Assembly (NCBI GenBank): GCA_900470195.1
Contig: UEIJ01000001.1
Coordinates: 434,001 to 498,000 of the forward strand
Length of the DNA: 64,000 bases
Source: Hyphomicrobiales bacterium
GTDB lineage: Bacteria; Pseudomonadota; Alphaproteobacteria; Rhizobiales; Rhizobiaceae
Reading direction: 5' to 3'
The notes beneath the pieces were generated by a model. The model was not told the DNA's origin, searched no databases, and was given only the letters and a program-made list of their open reading frames with translations. The translations under genes and the position numbers were made by a program. Shown here piece after piece: positions 16,743-26,318 of this stretch; position 1 is the first letter of the stretch, and the number at the start of each line of letters is the position of its first letter.

Positions 16743-19511
16743 CTACGCCCCCTGCTTGCGGATCAAGAGCCGCGCCAGCAGCAGGAATCCAAGCGCGAAC
16801 GCCGCCAGCACCAGAAGCTCGCGGGCGAACGCTGGCGTGTCGAGACCTTTGGCGAACACGCCGAGGCTGATGGTCTGGAACCAAAGCGGCGGGAATGACA
16901 GGCCCATGATGCGGCCCGGCCCCTCGAGCGAGGAGGCCGGGATCAGGAAGCCCGAATAATGCGCTGCGGTCATCGCCGTCAGAATGGCGGTGCCGAATAT
17001 CGCGGCGACCTGGGTCGAGACGAAGGCGGAAACGAGAAGCCCGAATGCCGTCGCGGCGTAGACATAGACCAGGGCTGCGAGCGAGAGCGCCAGCAGCGAG
17101 CCCTTCGGCACGACGCCCAGCACGCCACCGGCGAAAGCCAGCAGGCTGAGATAGCTCAGGACGCCGATCACAACATAAGGGAGCTGCTTGCCGAGTAGAT
17201 ACTCGCCGACCGTCGCCGGCGACGCATAGACATTCGCGATCGACCCCATCTCCTTTTCCCGCACAACCCCGAGGGCGGTCAGCATCGCCGGGAAGATGAT
17301 CAGCAGCAGCATGATCGATCCCGGCGTGATCGCGAAGACGGAACGGAAATCCTGATTGTAACGAAAGCGCGGCTCGACCCGCAGCGTCTCGGCCGGCAGT
17401 CCGTTGGCGCCACGAGGGGCGCGCGCCAGCTCGCCGGCATAGGTCTGAAGCGTGCCAAGAATGTAGGCGCGCGCGGTCTCGGCGGGAAAGGTATTGCCGC
17501 CGTCGAGCCAGAAGCCGACCTCGGGCCGGCGGCCTTGCAAGAGGTCGCGGCCGAAGCCGGGCGGGACGTCGATGGCGAATTTCAGCTCGCCGGCGCGCAG
17601 GCGCCGGTCGATCTCGACATCGTCGTTCAGACGTGCCTGCTCGACGAAGTACCGCGAGTTCGAGAACTGGTCGAGAAACGCGCGGCTTTCCAGAGATTGG
17701 TCGCGGTCGAGCGCCGCGTAGCGCAAACGTTCGATATCAAACGATATCCCGTAGCCGAACGCCGCCATCAGCAGCAGCGGACCGATCAGCGCGAAGGCCA
17801 GCCGGATGCGATCCCGGCTGAGCTCGAGCGCCTCCCGGCGTGCAAACGTCCAGATCCGCTTCATCGAAGCAAGGCGCGGCGTTTGCGCCACCTCGGCATT
17901 GTTGTTCAGCCTCACTGAGGTCGGCTCGACCACGCCAACCGCTTCATCAGTCACGGACGGCTCGCCGGCACCCGTGCCCGCCGCATCTTCCAAATAGGCG
18001 ACGAAGGCATCCTCGAGGCTTGCGGCCTTACGTGCGGCCTGGAGCTCGCGTGGCGCGCCGACCGCCAGCACGCGGCCCGCATGCATGAGAGAGACGCGGT
18101 CGCAGCGCTCGGCCTCGTTCATGAAATGCGTCGAGATGAAGATCGTCACCCCGTCGCGGCGCGACATTTCGAGCAGGAGGCTCCAGAAGCGGTCGCGGGC
18201 CGCCGGATCGACGCCCGATGTGGGCTCGTCCAGGATCAGGACGTCCGGCCGATGCAGGCACGCCGCCGCCAGTTGAAGACGCTGGCGCATGCCCAAGGGC
18301 AAGGCGTCCGGCAGCATCTCGGCGACATTACCGAGCTCGAAGCGCGACAAGGCCTCATCGACCCGCTCACCCAGCCCCTTGCCGCCGATGCCGCAGAGTC
18401 GTCCGTGCAGTTCGAGATTGCCGCGCACGGTCAGCTCTTCGTAAAGCGAAAAAGATTGCGAGACATAGCCGATCCGCGTCCTCGCCGAGATGTCGCGCGC
18501 ATCGACCGGCTTGCCCAGGAGCTCGGCACGGCCTTCGGTCGCGGGAAGCAGCCCGGTCAGCATCTTCATCGTCGTCGTCTTGCCGCAGCCATTGGAGCCG
18601 AGGAAGCCGAAGATCTCGCCGCGCTCGATGCGAAAGCTGACATGGTCGACCGCGGTGAAATCGCCAAAGCGCATGGTCAGGCCTTCGGCCACGATGGCCG
18701 GCGGTCCGCCGTCGGGTTTGAGACGCGGCACGGACGGCGCCGCGCGCGCCCCGCGCCGTTCCGGACGCTGTAGCTCGATATAGGCCTGTTCGAGAGTGGT
18801 GGCGCCGGCGCGCGCAAGCAGGTCCGTCTGACTTCCTTCAGCGATGATCGCGCCATCGTCGATCGCCACGATACGATCGAAGGCGCCAGCCTCCTCCATG
18901 TAGGCGGTCGCCACGATCACCGTCATGGTCGGCCGCTCGGCCTGGATACGTCCGATCAACGTCCAGAACTGGCGGCGCGACAACGGATCGATCCCGGTCG
19001 TCGGTTCGTCCAGAATGAGGAGATCGGGATCATGAACCAGCGCGCAGCACAGCCCGAGCTTCTGCTTCATCCCGCCGGAGAGTTTCCCCGCCGGTCGTTC
19101 GGCGAAGGGAAACAGCCCCGTGACCCGCATGAGCTCGTCGATCCGTCGACGCCGACCATCGTCCGGCTGGGTGTAGAGCCGGGCGAAAAAGTCGATGTTC
19201 TCGTAGACCGACAAGGTCGGATAGAGATTGCGTCCGAGCCCTTGCGGCATATAGGCGATGCGGGGCGCGGCCTCGTTGCGGTGCGCCGCCGAAGCCATGT
19301 CGCCGCCCAGCACATTGACCGAACCGCGCTGAATGCGGCGAACCCCCGCGATCAAGCCGAGCAAGGTCGACTTGCCGACCCCATCCGGGCCGACGATGGC
19401 GAGCTTGCACCCGGGCAGAACGGTCAGAGCCAGATTGCGAAGAGCGATCACCTTCCCATAGGCATGCTGGACGCCCGACAGGCTGACGGCTGTGGCGGGC
19501 TCAGCCTCCAT
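16743..19511 (-). CDS. rbbA: RbbA-type fused ABC transporter: two ATPase domains plus permease
   Basis: 922 residues from the ATG at 19511, overlapping the end of the HlyD gene. Two nucleotide-binding domains come first: GPDGVGKSTLLGLIAG then LSGGMKQKLGLCCAL with LLILDEPTTGIDP, and GSNGCGKTTTMKMLTGL then LILDEPTSGVDP. A C-terminal ABC-2 permease half follows (ALELSRDRIRLAFALIGPLL, VREKEMGSIANVYASPATV). This matches the RbbA/YhiH arrangement. The first ATPase has GPDGVGKS and the second has LPLGMRQRLQLA in place of the usual LSGGQ, so the sites may be asymmetric. Middle gene of a three-gene exporter operon downstream of ftsH. Confidence 0.92.
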   Translation of the reverse strand: MEAEPATAVSLSGVQHAYGKVIALRNLALTVLPGCKLAIVGPDGVGKSTLLGLIAGVRRIQRGSVNVLGGDMASAAHRNEAAPRIAYMPQGLGRNLYPTLSVYENIDFFARLYTQPDDGRRRRIDELMRVTGLFPFAERPAGKLSGGMKQKLGLCCALVHDPDLLILDEPTTGIDPLSRRQFWTLIGRIQAERPTMTVIVATAYMEEAGAFDRIVAIDDGAIIAEGSQTDLLARAGATTLEQAYIELQRPERRGARAAPSVPRLKPDGGPPAIVAEGLTMRFGDFTAVDHVSFRIERGEIFGFLGSNGCGKTTTMKMLTGLLPATEGRAELLGKPVDARDISARTRIGYVSQSFSLYEELTVRGNLELHGRLCGIGGKGLGERVDEALSRFELGNVAEMLPDALPLGMRQRLQLAAACLHRPDVLILDEPTSGVDPAARDRFWSLLLEMSRRDGVTIFISTHFMNEAERCDRVSLMHAGRVLAVGAPRELQAARKAASLEDAFVAYLEDAAGTGAGEPSVTDEAVGVVEPTSVRLNNNAEVAQTPRLASMKRIWTFARREALELSRDRIRLAFALIGPLLLMAAFGYGISFDIERLRYAALDRDQSLESRAFLDQFSNSRYFVEQARLNDDVEIDRRLRAGELKFAIDVPPGFGRDLLQGRRPEVGFWLDGGNTFPAETARAYILGTLQTYAGELARAPRGANGLPAETLRVEPRFRYNQDFRSVFAITPGSIMLLLIIFPAMLTALGVVREKEMGSIANVYASPATVGEYLLGKQLPYVVIGVLSYLSLLAFAGGVLGVVPKGSLLALSLAALVYVYAATAFGLLVSAFVSTQVAAIFGTAILTAMTAAHYSGFLIPASSLEGPGRIMGLSFPPLWFQTISLGVFAKGLDTPAFARELLVLAAFALGFLLLARLLIRKQGA

Positions 19512-20487
19512 CGGGCAGCCTCGGCGCAAGTTCGGTCGGCCAAAGCGCGTCTGGGGTCACCGGAACATAGGCGTTGCCGGTCATCCCCGCCTTGACATAG
19601 CCGCGCTCGGAGGTGACCAGCGCCGGGTCGAGATGCAGCTTGACGCGATACATCAGCTTCTCGCGCTCGTTCGCCGTCTCCACGAATTTCGGTGTGAACT
19701 GCGCGTCGGCCGAAACGAACGACACGATCGCCGGCAAGACGTAGCCGCCTGGGCCGTCCAGCACGAGGCGGGCCTGCGAGCCCACCGCCACACGACCGGC
19801 GGAGGCCGTCGGAAGATAGATCGTCATATGGGCGTCCGAGAGGTCGAAGACCGTCAATATGCGCCCCCCGGCGCCGACGACCTCGCCGGTTCGGGCGAGA
19901 CGGTACTCGACGCGGCCGGATACCGGGGCCTTCAACGTCATGTCGGCAATGGCGGCTTCGATCTGGCTGACCTGCGCCTCGGCAACCTCGACCGAGGCCT
20001 TGGCGTCCTCAACCGCGGCTTTAGCGGTCTGCAGAGACGCGCTTGAGATGTCGCGTTGCGCCGTGCGGCGATCGAGCTCGGCCTGGGTCGAAGTGTTCGT
20101 TCGCATGAGGTTGACGACCCGCTGGAGTTCGATTCGCGCAAGATTGAGTTCAGCCTCGCGCAGGGCAACACTCGCTTGCGCACTGGCGACGCTCTGATGG
20201 CTGCGATGGACGGCGGCGCGCGCGGCCGTCAACTGGGCCTGGATCTCGCTCGTATCGAGGCGGGCAAGCACGTCGCCCTTGTTGACGTTCGCGCCCTCGT
20301 CGACCAGGACTTCAGCCAGTCGCCCGGCATACTTGCTGGTGATGTCGACCCGCTCGACCTCGATCCTTCCATTCACTCGCGCCAGACCTGCTGGAACCCG
20401 GTTCTGCGTACCGAGCCAATAGACATAGCCGCCGGCCACAGCAGTGCCAACCAACACGGCGACGACTACAACGGATGATCTGCGCAC
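19501..20487 (-). CDS. HlyD-family periplasmic adaptor (YhiI-like)
   Basis: 328 residues, GTG start at 20487 with AAGGGA upstream. One N-terminal membrane helix (SSVVVVAVLVGTAVAGGYVYWL), a biotinyl-lipoyl-like half (GRLAEVLVDEGANVNKGDVLARLD), a long coiled-coil hairpin (about residues 80-190, Ala/Gln/Glu-rich), the returning lipoyl half (LKAPVSGRVEYRLARTGEVVGAGG) and a beta-barrel domain. It links the inner-membrane ABC exporter encoded by the next two genes to an outer-membrane channel not found in the window. It overlaps the ATPase gene and starts 63 bases after ftsH. Confidence 0.93.
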   Translation of the reverse strand: MRRSSVVVVAVLVGTAVAGGYVYWLGTQNRVPAGLARVNGRIEVERVDITSKYAGRLAEVLVDEGANVNKGDVLARLDTSEIQAQLTAARAAVHRSHQSVASAQASVALREAELNLARIELQRVVNLMRTNTSTQAELDRRTAQRDISSASLQTAKAAVEDAKASVEVAEAQVSQIEAAIADMTLKAPVSGRVEYRLARTGEVVGAGGRILTVFDLSDAHMTIYLPTASAGRVAVGSQARLVLDGPGGYVLPAIVSFVSADAQFTPKFVETANEREKLMYRVKLHLDPALVTSERGYVKAGMTGNAYVPVTPDALWPTELAPRLPDGG

Positions 20488-20550
20488 CTTAGATTCCCTT
20501 AAACAGCGAGCGCCCGTCGAGCAGGCCTATCCGGCGATTTTCGATCCGCA

Positions 20551-22425
20551 TCATTCGACCAGAGCGAGACCTGGCTTTCGCGGTGCCTCGCGCTCGAGAC
20601 CCGTGGTCAGCTTGGCGAGCTCGTCGGGGCCGAGCGTCTCGCGCGCAAGAAGCTCGCGCGCACTGGTATCGAGCACGGATCGGTTGCGCTCGAGGATCGC
20701 GCGTGCCTTCTGGAAGGCGCTGTCAATCAGGTCTTTCACCATGTGATCGATGGCCTCGGCCGTCTCATCACTATAGGTGCGCGGCCGCCAGACCGGGGTC
20801 TGTCCGACGAGGAAGCTGCCGGTCTCCGGTTCATATGCGACCTGTCCGAGCTCCTTCGACATGCCGAACCGGACCACCATGTTGCGTGCGATGTCCGTCG
20901 CCTTGACGAGATCGTCCGCCGCGCCTGTCGAAATCTCGTCGAACACCAGGCTTTCGGCGGCCCGACCGCCAAGCAGCACCGCCATGCGATCCTGCAATTC
21001 GGACTGGCTCATGAGGAAGCGATCCTCGGTCGGCCGCTGGAGCGTGTAGCCGAGCGCAGCAATGCCGCGCGGGATGATCGAGACCTTCTGCACCACGTCG
21101 GTCTGGGGAAGCGCCATGGCGACGAGCGCATGCCCCATCTCGTGATTGGCGACGATCTGGCGCTCGCGTGGAATGAGAATCCGGCTTTTCTTCTCCAGGC
21201 CGGCGACGATACGTTCCACGGCCTGCGTGAAATCGTCGAGCACGGTGGCGCTCGCGCCGCGGCGCGTGGCCACAAGCGCGGCTTCGTTGACCAGATTGGC
21301 GAGATCGGCGCCAGTGAAGCCGGGCGTGAGCGCCGCGACCGCCGCGACGTCGAGTTCGGGCGCCACGCTGATCTTCTTCAGGTGCACGTTCAGTATGTCG
21401 ATCCGGCCCTGACGATCGGGGCGGTCGACCAGAACCTGGCGATCGAAGCGACCTGCGCGCAGCAACGCGGGATCGAGAATCTCTGGCCGGTTCGTCGCGG
21501 CGAGAACGATAATGCCGACGCTCGGGTCGAAGCCGTCCATCTCGGCGAGCAGCTGATTGAGCGTCTGCTCCTTCTCGTCATGTCCACCGCCCGGCATATC
21601 GACGCCGCGGGCGCGACCGAGCGCATCGAGTTCGTCGATGAAGACGATGGCCGGGGCCTGCGCGCGCGCCTGCTGGAACAGGTCGCGCACGCGCGAAGCG
21701 CCGACGCCGACGAACATCTCGACGAATTCGGAACCGGTAATCGAAAAGAAGCGAACCCCCGATTCCCCGGCGACGGCACGCGCCAGAAGCGTCTTGCCGG
21801 TTCCGGGCGGACCGACGAGAAGCAGGCCCTTGGGAATGCGCGCGCCGAGCCGGCCATAGGTTGCCGGGTCCTTTAGGAAGCCGACGACTTCGGCGAGCTC
21901 CTGCTTGGCTTCATCGACGCCCGCCACATCGGCGAAGGTCACCTTTACAGACTTCTCGCCATAGACTTTCGCCCGGCTGCGCCCGATGCTCATCAGGCCG
22001 CCATGCTGTCCGGCCATCATCGGCCGCAGCAGGAATATCCAGATCAACACGAAAATCGCAGCCGGCATCAGCCAGGAGAGCAGGTTTTCGAAGAGGCCCG
22101 GCGCGGGTTTGCCGGAGAAGGAAATGTTGCTCTTGGTTAGCACGTCGGCGATCTGCGGATCGACGCGAACCGTGGAGAAATGCTGGGGCGCATCCTTCTC
22201 GATAGGCGGCTTGTAAGCGCCGGTGATCTCCGTCGGTCCGACCACCAGGTCGGCGACGCCGTCCCTTTCGATCAGGCTCTGGAACTCGCTGTACGGAATG
22301 ACCTCGATGTGGCCTTGGCCGACAAGCAGATCCCGGATCAGCAGAACGGCAAAGAAGACCGCAATAAAATACAAGATGTCGAACTTGAAGACCCGCTTCG
22401 CGGGCGCTTTGTTCTCATTCTCCAT
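20551..22425 (-). CDS. ftsH: ATP-dependent zinc metalloprotease FtsH, accessory copy
   Basis: 624 residues from the ATG at 22425. Membrane-anchored AAA protease that degrades damaged membrane and some soluble proteins. Two N-terminal helices flank a periplasmic domain. The AAA part has Walker A GPPGTGKT (residues 205-212), Walker [12 protein letters not shown], the second region of homology [20 protein letters not shown], and the zinc site HEMGH (428-432). It is probably an extra stress copy because housekeeping ftsH normally sits with tilS and folP/glmM, which are absent here. The FNR-like box at 22599-22612 read on the minus strand lies 174 bases upstream. Confidence 0.95.
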   Translation of the reverse strand: MENENKAPAKRVFKFDILYFIAVFFAVLLIRDLLVGQGHIEVIPYSEFQSLIERDGVADLVVGPTEITGAYKPPIEKDAPQHFSTVRVDPQIADVLTKSNISFSGKPAPGLFENLLSWLMPAAIFVLIWIFLLRPMMAGQHGGLMSIGRSRAKVYGEKSVKVTFADVAGVDEAKQELAEVVGFLKDPATYGRLGARIPKGLLLVGPPGTGKTLLARAVAGESGVRFFSITGSEFVEMFVGVGASRVRDLFQQARAQAPAIVFIDELDALGRARGVDMPGGGHDEKEQTLNQLLAEMDGFDPSVGIIVLAATNRPEILDPALLRAGRFDRQVLVDRPDRQGRIDILNVHLKKISVAPELDVAAVAALTPGFTGADLANLVNEAALVATRRGASATVLDDFTQAVERIVAGLEKKSRILIPRERQIVANHEMGHALVAMALPQTDVVQKVSIIPRGIAALGYTLQRPTEDRFLMSQSELQDRMAVLLGGRAAESLVFDEISTGAADDLVKATDIARNMVVRFGMSKELGQVAYEPETGSFLVGQTPVWRPRTYSDETAEAIDHMVKDLIDSAFQKARAILERNRSVLDTSARELLARETLGPDELAKLTTGLEREAPRKPGLALVE

Positions 22426-22598
22426 GGGCCGCATTCCCGTACTTCTCTCGCGCGCGACGGCCAATGCGATTTATGTCATCAGCCAGGCGCGTTATGGATC
22501 GCCGCGTCTATTGAGCATCAGGATCGACAAGGTTCTCTGCTAAAAGTCACTTGAAGCCTGCTTGGTCGTCAAAATGCGCGCCTGGGAAGGCCGGAACT

Positions 22599-22612
22599 TT
22601 AACTCAGATCAA
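22599..22612 (-). promoter_or_regulatory. FNR/FixK-like box, likely for ftsH
   Basis: TTAACTCAGATCAA on the plus strand; on the minus strand TTGATCTGAGTTAA followed by AGTT. A minus-strand CATTTT hexamer (22571-22576) sits at the class II -10 distance. Either orientation is possible. Confidence 0.6.
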
Positions 22613-22717
22613 GATTGCGTCCGGAAAGGTGCTGGCCGGAGCCTTTATGCATCCCTTCGTGCATGACCGGAAATGCCGTTCGCACGCGAGGCCGAGTTGG
22701 CACGCAATGGCAAGAAC

Positions 22718-22731
22718 TTAATCTCGATTAA
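22718..22731 (+). promoter_or_regulatory. FNR/FixK-like box before prs
   Basis: TTAATCTCGATTAA, fully symmetric half sites, followed by AGAATC. TTTATC at 22754-22759 lies at the distance expected for a class II -10 element, and the prs start is 112 bases downstream. Confidence 0.7.
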
Positions 22732-22843
22732 AGAATCGAGCTTCCGTGCGGGCTTTATCTGAGACCTGTCTTCGCCTTTGGGCAAGAAATCATGAGCTGA
22801 CCGCGCGTCGTGCTGCACGCCGGAACGAGACTGCGAAAGAACG

Positions 22844-23875
22844 ATGATGGCCCCTGCCACAGCCCAGATGACTTCCGTCCCCGTCATCATTGCTCTCCCC
22901 GGCAATGAAGCATTTGCGCAAGCACTTGCGAACGCTGGCGCCGGCGAGCTGGGGGCGATCGAGACGCGCAGTTTCCCGGACGGCGAGAGCTATGTCCGCC
23001 TCGCGTGCGACGTCGCAGCAAAATCGGTTCTTCTGGTCTCGACGCTCGCTCGCCCCGATGAGGGCTTCCTCCGGCTCGTCTTTCTCGCTGACGCGGCCCG
23101 ATCGCTCGGCGCCACCGCGGTGACGTTGATCGCTCCATATCTGGCCTATATGCGGCAGGATCGGCGTTTCCGGTCGGGTGAGGCCATCACCTCCCGAACC
23201 TTTGCGCGCCTGATCTCGTCCAGCTTCGACCGGCTCGTCACCGTCGATCCGCACCTGCACCGCTATCCGGCGCTGTCCGCGCTCTATGAAATCCCGGCGC
23301 TGACGCTGCATGCGGCGCCGCTCCTGGCGGAGTGGATCGCCGCGTCGGTTGCCGATCCGCTGATCATCGGTCCGGACGAGGAAAGCGAGCAATGGGTGTC
23401 GGCCATCGCCGCAAAGATCGGCGCGCCGCATGCGGTGCTGCGTAAGATCCGGCATGGCGACCGCGACGTCGAGATCGCGTTTCCCGACCTCTCCTCATCG
23501 AGCGGGCTGCAGCCCGTCCTGGTCGACGACATCGCCTCCTCCGGCAATACGCTCATCGAGGCGGCGCGAAAGCTGCCGCCGCTTGGATTCGCACGACCCG
23601 ACGTCGCTGTCGTGCACGGCATCTTCGCCGGTGATTCCTATACGCGCCTGGCGCCGCTCTGCGGCAGGATCGTCTCCTCCGATTCGGTCAGTCATCCGAG
23701 CAACGCGATCGGGCTCGCCCGACTGGTCACGGATGCGCTGGCCATCGCCGACGCTCCCGATCCTGAACTCGTTCGTCATCGACGCCCGCCCGAGCCGCTC
23801 GACGACGTCGAACGCGCCGGCATCGATTCCTTTCCCGCCAGCGATCCTCCGTCGTGGACCGGCGGGGTTGAGTGA
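22844..23875 (+). CDS. prs: Ribose-phosphate pyrophosphokinase (PRPP synthase), archaeal-like type
   Basis: 343 residues. Makes PRPP from ribose 5-phosphate and ATP, in principle reversibly. The flexible loop YLAYMRQDRRFRSGEAITSR (near residues 99-118), DPHLHRYPAL near 136, GPDEESEQWVSAIAAK near 176 and the PRPP loop VDDIASSGNTL near 227 are intact. DPHLHR in place of the bacterial DLHAGQ-type motif recalls the archaeal-type synthases. The C-terminus carries an extra tail (SFPASDPPSW) of a kind seen on various small rhizobial proteins. Its stop overlaps the next start (TGATG), and the biosynthetic housekeeping copy is presumably elsewhere. First gene of a five-gene overlapping set. Confidence 0.88.
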   Translation: MMAPATAQMTSVPVIIALPGNEAFAQALANAGAGELGAIETRSFPDGESYVRLACDVAAKSVLLVSTLARPDEGFLRLVFLADAARSLGATAVTLIAPYLAYMRQDRRFRSGEAITSRTFARLISSSFDRLVTVDPHLHRYPALSALYEIPALTLHAAPLLAEWIAASVADPLIIGPDEESEQWVSAIAAKIGAPHAVLRKIRHGDRDVEIAFPDLSSSSGLQPVLVDDIASSGNTLIEAARKLPPLGFARPDVAVVHGIFAGDSYTRLAPLCGRIVSSDSVSHPSNAIGLARLVTDALAIADAPDPELVRHRRPPEPLDDVERAGIDSFPASDPPSWTGGVE

Positions 23876-26310
23876 TGCCATCGGCATCGGAAAGCAGACA
23901 CATCCAGGAAAGGCAGCAGCGCATGGCCGCGACGACGTCCACAGCCTTCGAACACTCCCCATCATTCGAACATTGGCGTGCCGGCTACGGCCCGATCACG
24001 CATAGCGACGAAACCGTCGAGCGCATTCGCGCTCTTGCGCAGTCGCCGAAGCAGAACCCGGACGCGCTTTACCGCCTGCTTGCCGCTGCCGACCGGCTGA
24101 CCTCCGCCGCGATGTGGACGGTGGTTCACATGACCTATGCCAAGCGCGTCGACCTCTCCGGCGCGTCGCTGCCGCTAGAAGCCTTCAAAGCAACCCCTGA
24201 AGGCCATACCGGCGGTTCCCTGAACATGGTGCCGGCCTTTGTCGGCTACCTTGCCGCGAACACGCTCTCGGCCACCACCCGCTCCTGGGTGATGGGACAG
24301 GGCCATTGCGTCGCGGCGATCGAGGCGCTCAACGCGCTGACCGGCGACGTTTCGGATGCGCAGAAAGGGCGCTATGACCGGAGCGAGAAAGGGTTGTCCC
24401 GGCTCGCCGCCGACTTCTATTCCTATGCTATCAATGCCGAGGGCCGTCCGGCGGTGCCGATCGGCAGCCATGCCGGACCGAACACGGCCGGCGCCATTTC
24501 CGAGGGCGGATATCTCGGCTTCGCCGAGGTCCAGTACGTCCATGCCCCGCTACCCGGAGAGAGCCTGGTCGCTTTCGTGAGCGATGGCGCCTTCGAGGAG
24601 CAGCGCGGCTCGGACTGGACGGCGCGCTGGTGGCGAGCTGAGGATAGCGGTCTCGTCGTGCCGATCATGATCCTTAACGGCCGACGCATCGAGGAGCGGG
24701 CGCAGATTGCGCAGCAGGGCGGCGCCGATTGGCTCGCTGATCATCTCAGGCTCAACGGATTCGATCCGTTCGAGATCGACGGTCGCGATCCCGCGGCCTT
24801 CGTCTGGGCGATCCTGACGGCCGAGGAGCGCCTTGGCCGTTTTGCGGGCGATCCCGCCCGCGTCTATCCCGCTCCCATTCCCTACGCCATTGCCAATACC
24901 GTGAAAGGCTTCGGCTTTCCAGGCGCTGGCACGAACGCCGCGCACAATCTCCCGCTTGCCGGAAATCCGTCCCGCGACGAGGCCGCGCGAACTGCGTTCA
25001 ACGAAGCGGCGCGGGTTCTGTTCGTCCCGCAGGAGGAGATCGCCGAGGCCGTTTCAGCAATTGCGATTCACCAGGAGCAGAAGCGTCCCCCGGAGAGCCG
25101 GCATCCGCTGGCGTCGCGCCGGCCGTCTGCGCCGAGCCTGCCGCAGCCGCAATGGACCGACAAAAGCGCGCCGGCCGATTGCGCCATGCATGCGCTCGAC
25201 CGCTGGTTCGTGAGCCTTGTCAACGCAAATCCGTCGCACAGGGTGCGCGTCGGCAATCCGGACGAACTGCGCTCCAACCACATGGGTGCCACCCTTGACC
25301 GCCTCCGCCACCGCGTCAATACGCCCGAAGCCGGCGTCGCCGATGCCGTTGATGGCGCCGTGATCACCGCACTCAACGAGGAAGCGGTCGCCGCCGCGGC
25401 CCTTGCGAACAAAGGCGGGATCAACCTCATCGTCAGCTACGAAGCCTTCGCGATGAAGATGCTCGGTGGCCTGCGTCAGGAGATCATCTTCGCGCGCCAC
25501 CAACGCACGGTGGGCCAGAGCCCGGGCTGGATTTCCGTGCCGCTTGTCGTCACCTCGCATACCTGGGAGAATTCCAAGAACGAGCAGTCGCATCAGGATC
25601 CGACCGTCGGCGAGGCGCTGCTCGGCGAGATGTCGGACACCGCGCGTGTGCTGTTTCCGGTAGACGCCAACAGCGCCGTCGCCACCATGGCCTCGGTGTT
25701 CGAGGGGCGCGGCCAGGTCGCCTGCGTGATCGTCTCAAAGCGCGACATGCCGCACCGCTTCGACGGCGCTGCCGCCGTCCGTTTCGTCGCCGACGGCGCT
25801 GCCCACATCGAGGGACAGGTTGACGGCGCCGAGCTGCAGATCGTTGCGATCGGCGCTTACCAGCTCGAAGAGGCGCTCAAGGCGGCGAACCGCCTGAAAG
25901 AGCATGGACGGCGGGTCGTGGTGACGGCGATCAACGAGCCCGGTCGCTTCAGGATCCCCCGCGATCCCATCGAGGCGCGTTTTGTGGCGTCCGACGAGGA
26001 GCTCGTGCGCCTCTTCCCGGTCGATGTCCCGCGCCTGATCGTCTCGCACACACGGCCCGAGCCGATGCTCGGCCTGCTGCGACGGCTCGACAGCGGTCCG
26101 AAACACACTGTGGCCCGCGGCTATATCAGCCGGGGCGGCACGCTGGATGTCGCGGGCCTGCTGTTCGCCAATCGCTGCAGTTGGGCGCATCTGATCGATG
26201 CCGCCGCACCTTTGGCTGGGTGGTCGCGCCGCGACTTCCTGACAGTCGCCGAACGCAATGCCATCGATGGGAAAGGCTCGCCCGCCGATCTCACCACTCC
26301 TACCAAATGA
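23875..26310 (+). CDS. Phosphoketolase-like thiamine-diphosphate enzyme
   Basis: 811 residues from the ATG at 23875; the ATG at 23923 has a better ribosome site (AGGAAAGG) and may be the true start. It is a divergent member of the xylulose/fructose phosphate phosphoketolase family: EGHTGGSLN near residue 104, GSHAGPNTAGAISEGGYLGF near 198, VSDGAFEEQRGSDW near 234, and SHTWENSKNEQSHQDPT near 562 match phosphoketolase landmarks but with changed residues (E-H-T-G-G where many have G-H-G-G-P; D-G-A-F-E-E in the ThDP-binding loop). Close relatives are sometimes labelled xylulose 5-phosphate 3-epimerase. A true phosphoketolase would yield acetyl phosphate, an oxygen-independent ATP source. The exact reaction is not certain. 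Confidence 0.75.
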   Translation: MPSASESRHIQERQQRMAATTSTAFEHSPSFEHWRAGYGPITHSDETVERIRALAQSPKQNPDALYRLLAAADRLTSAAMWTVVHMTYAKRVDLSGASLPLEAFKATPEGHTGGSLNMVPAFVGYLAANTLSATTRSWVMGQGHCVAAIEALNALTGDVSDAQKGRYDRSEKGLSRLAADFYSYAINAEGRPAVPIGSHAGPNTAGAISEGGYLGFAEVQYVHAPLPGESLVAFVSDGAFEEQRGSDWTARWWRAEDSGLVVPIMILNGRRIEERAQIAQQGGADWLADHLRLNGFDPFEIDGRDPAAFVWAILTAEERLGRFAGDPARVYPAPIPYAIANTVKGFGFPGAGTNAAHNLPLAGNPSRDEAARTAFNEAARVLFVPQEEIAEAVSAIAIHQEQKRPPESRHPLASRRPSAPSLPQPQWTDKSAPADCAMHALDRWFVSLVNANPSHRVRVGNPDELRSNHMGATLDRLRHRVNTPEAGVADAVDGAVITALNEEAVAAAALANKGGINLIVSYEAFAMKMLGGLRQEIIFARHQRTVGQSPGWISVPLVVTSHTWENSKNEQSHQDPTVGEALLGEMSDTARVLFPVDANSAVATMASVFEGRGQVACVIVSKRDMPHRFDGAAAVRFVADGAAHIEGQVDGAELQIVAIGAYQLEEALKAANRLKEHGRRVVVTAINEPGRFRIPRDPIEARFVASDEELVRLFPVDVPRLIVSHTRPEPMLGLLRRLDSGPKHTVARGYISRGGTLDVAGLLFANRCSWAHLIDAAAPLAGWSRRDFLTVAERNAIDGKGSPADLTTPTK

Positions 26311-26318
26311 AGGACGCC

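Larger units (their letters stand above)
22426..22843. other. Divergent regulatory region between ftsH and prs
   Basis: 418 bases with two FNR-like boxes (22599-22612 and 22718-22731), spaced so that one can serve each direction. No protein-like frame was found in it. Confidence 0.55.

Noticed and set aside
20743-21876. 377-residue plus-strand open frame
   Set aside because: Antisense of ftsH.
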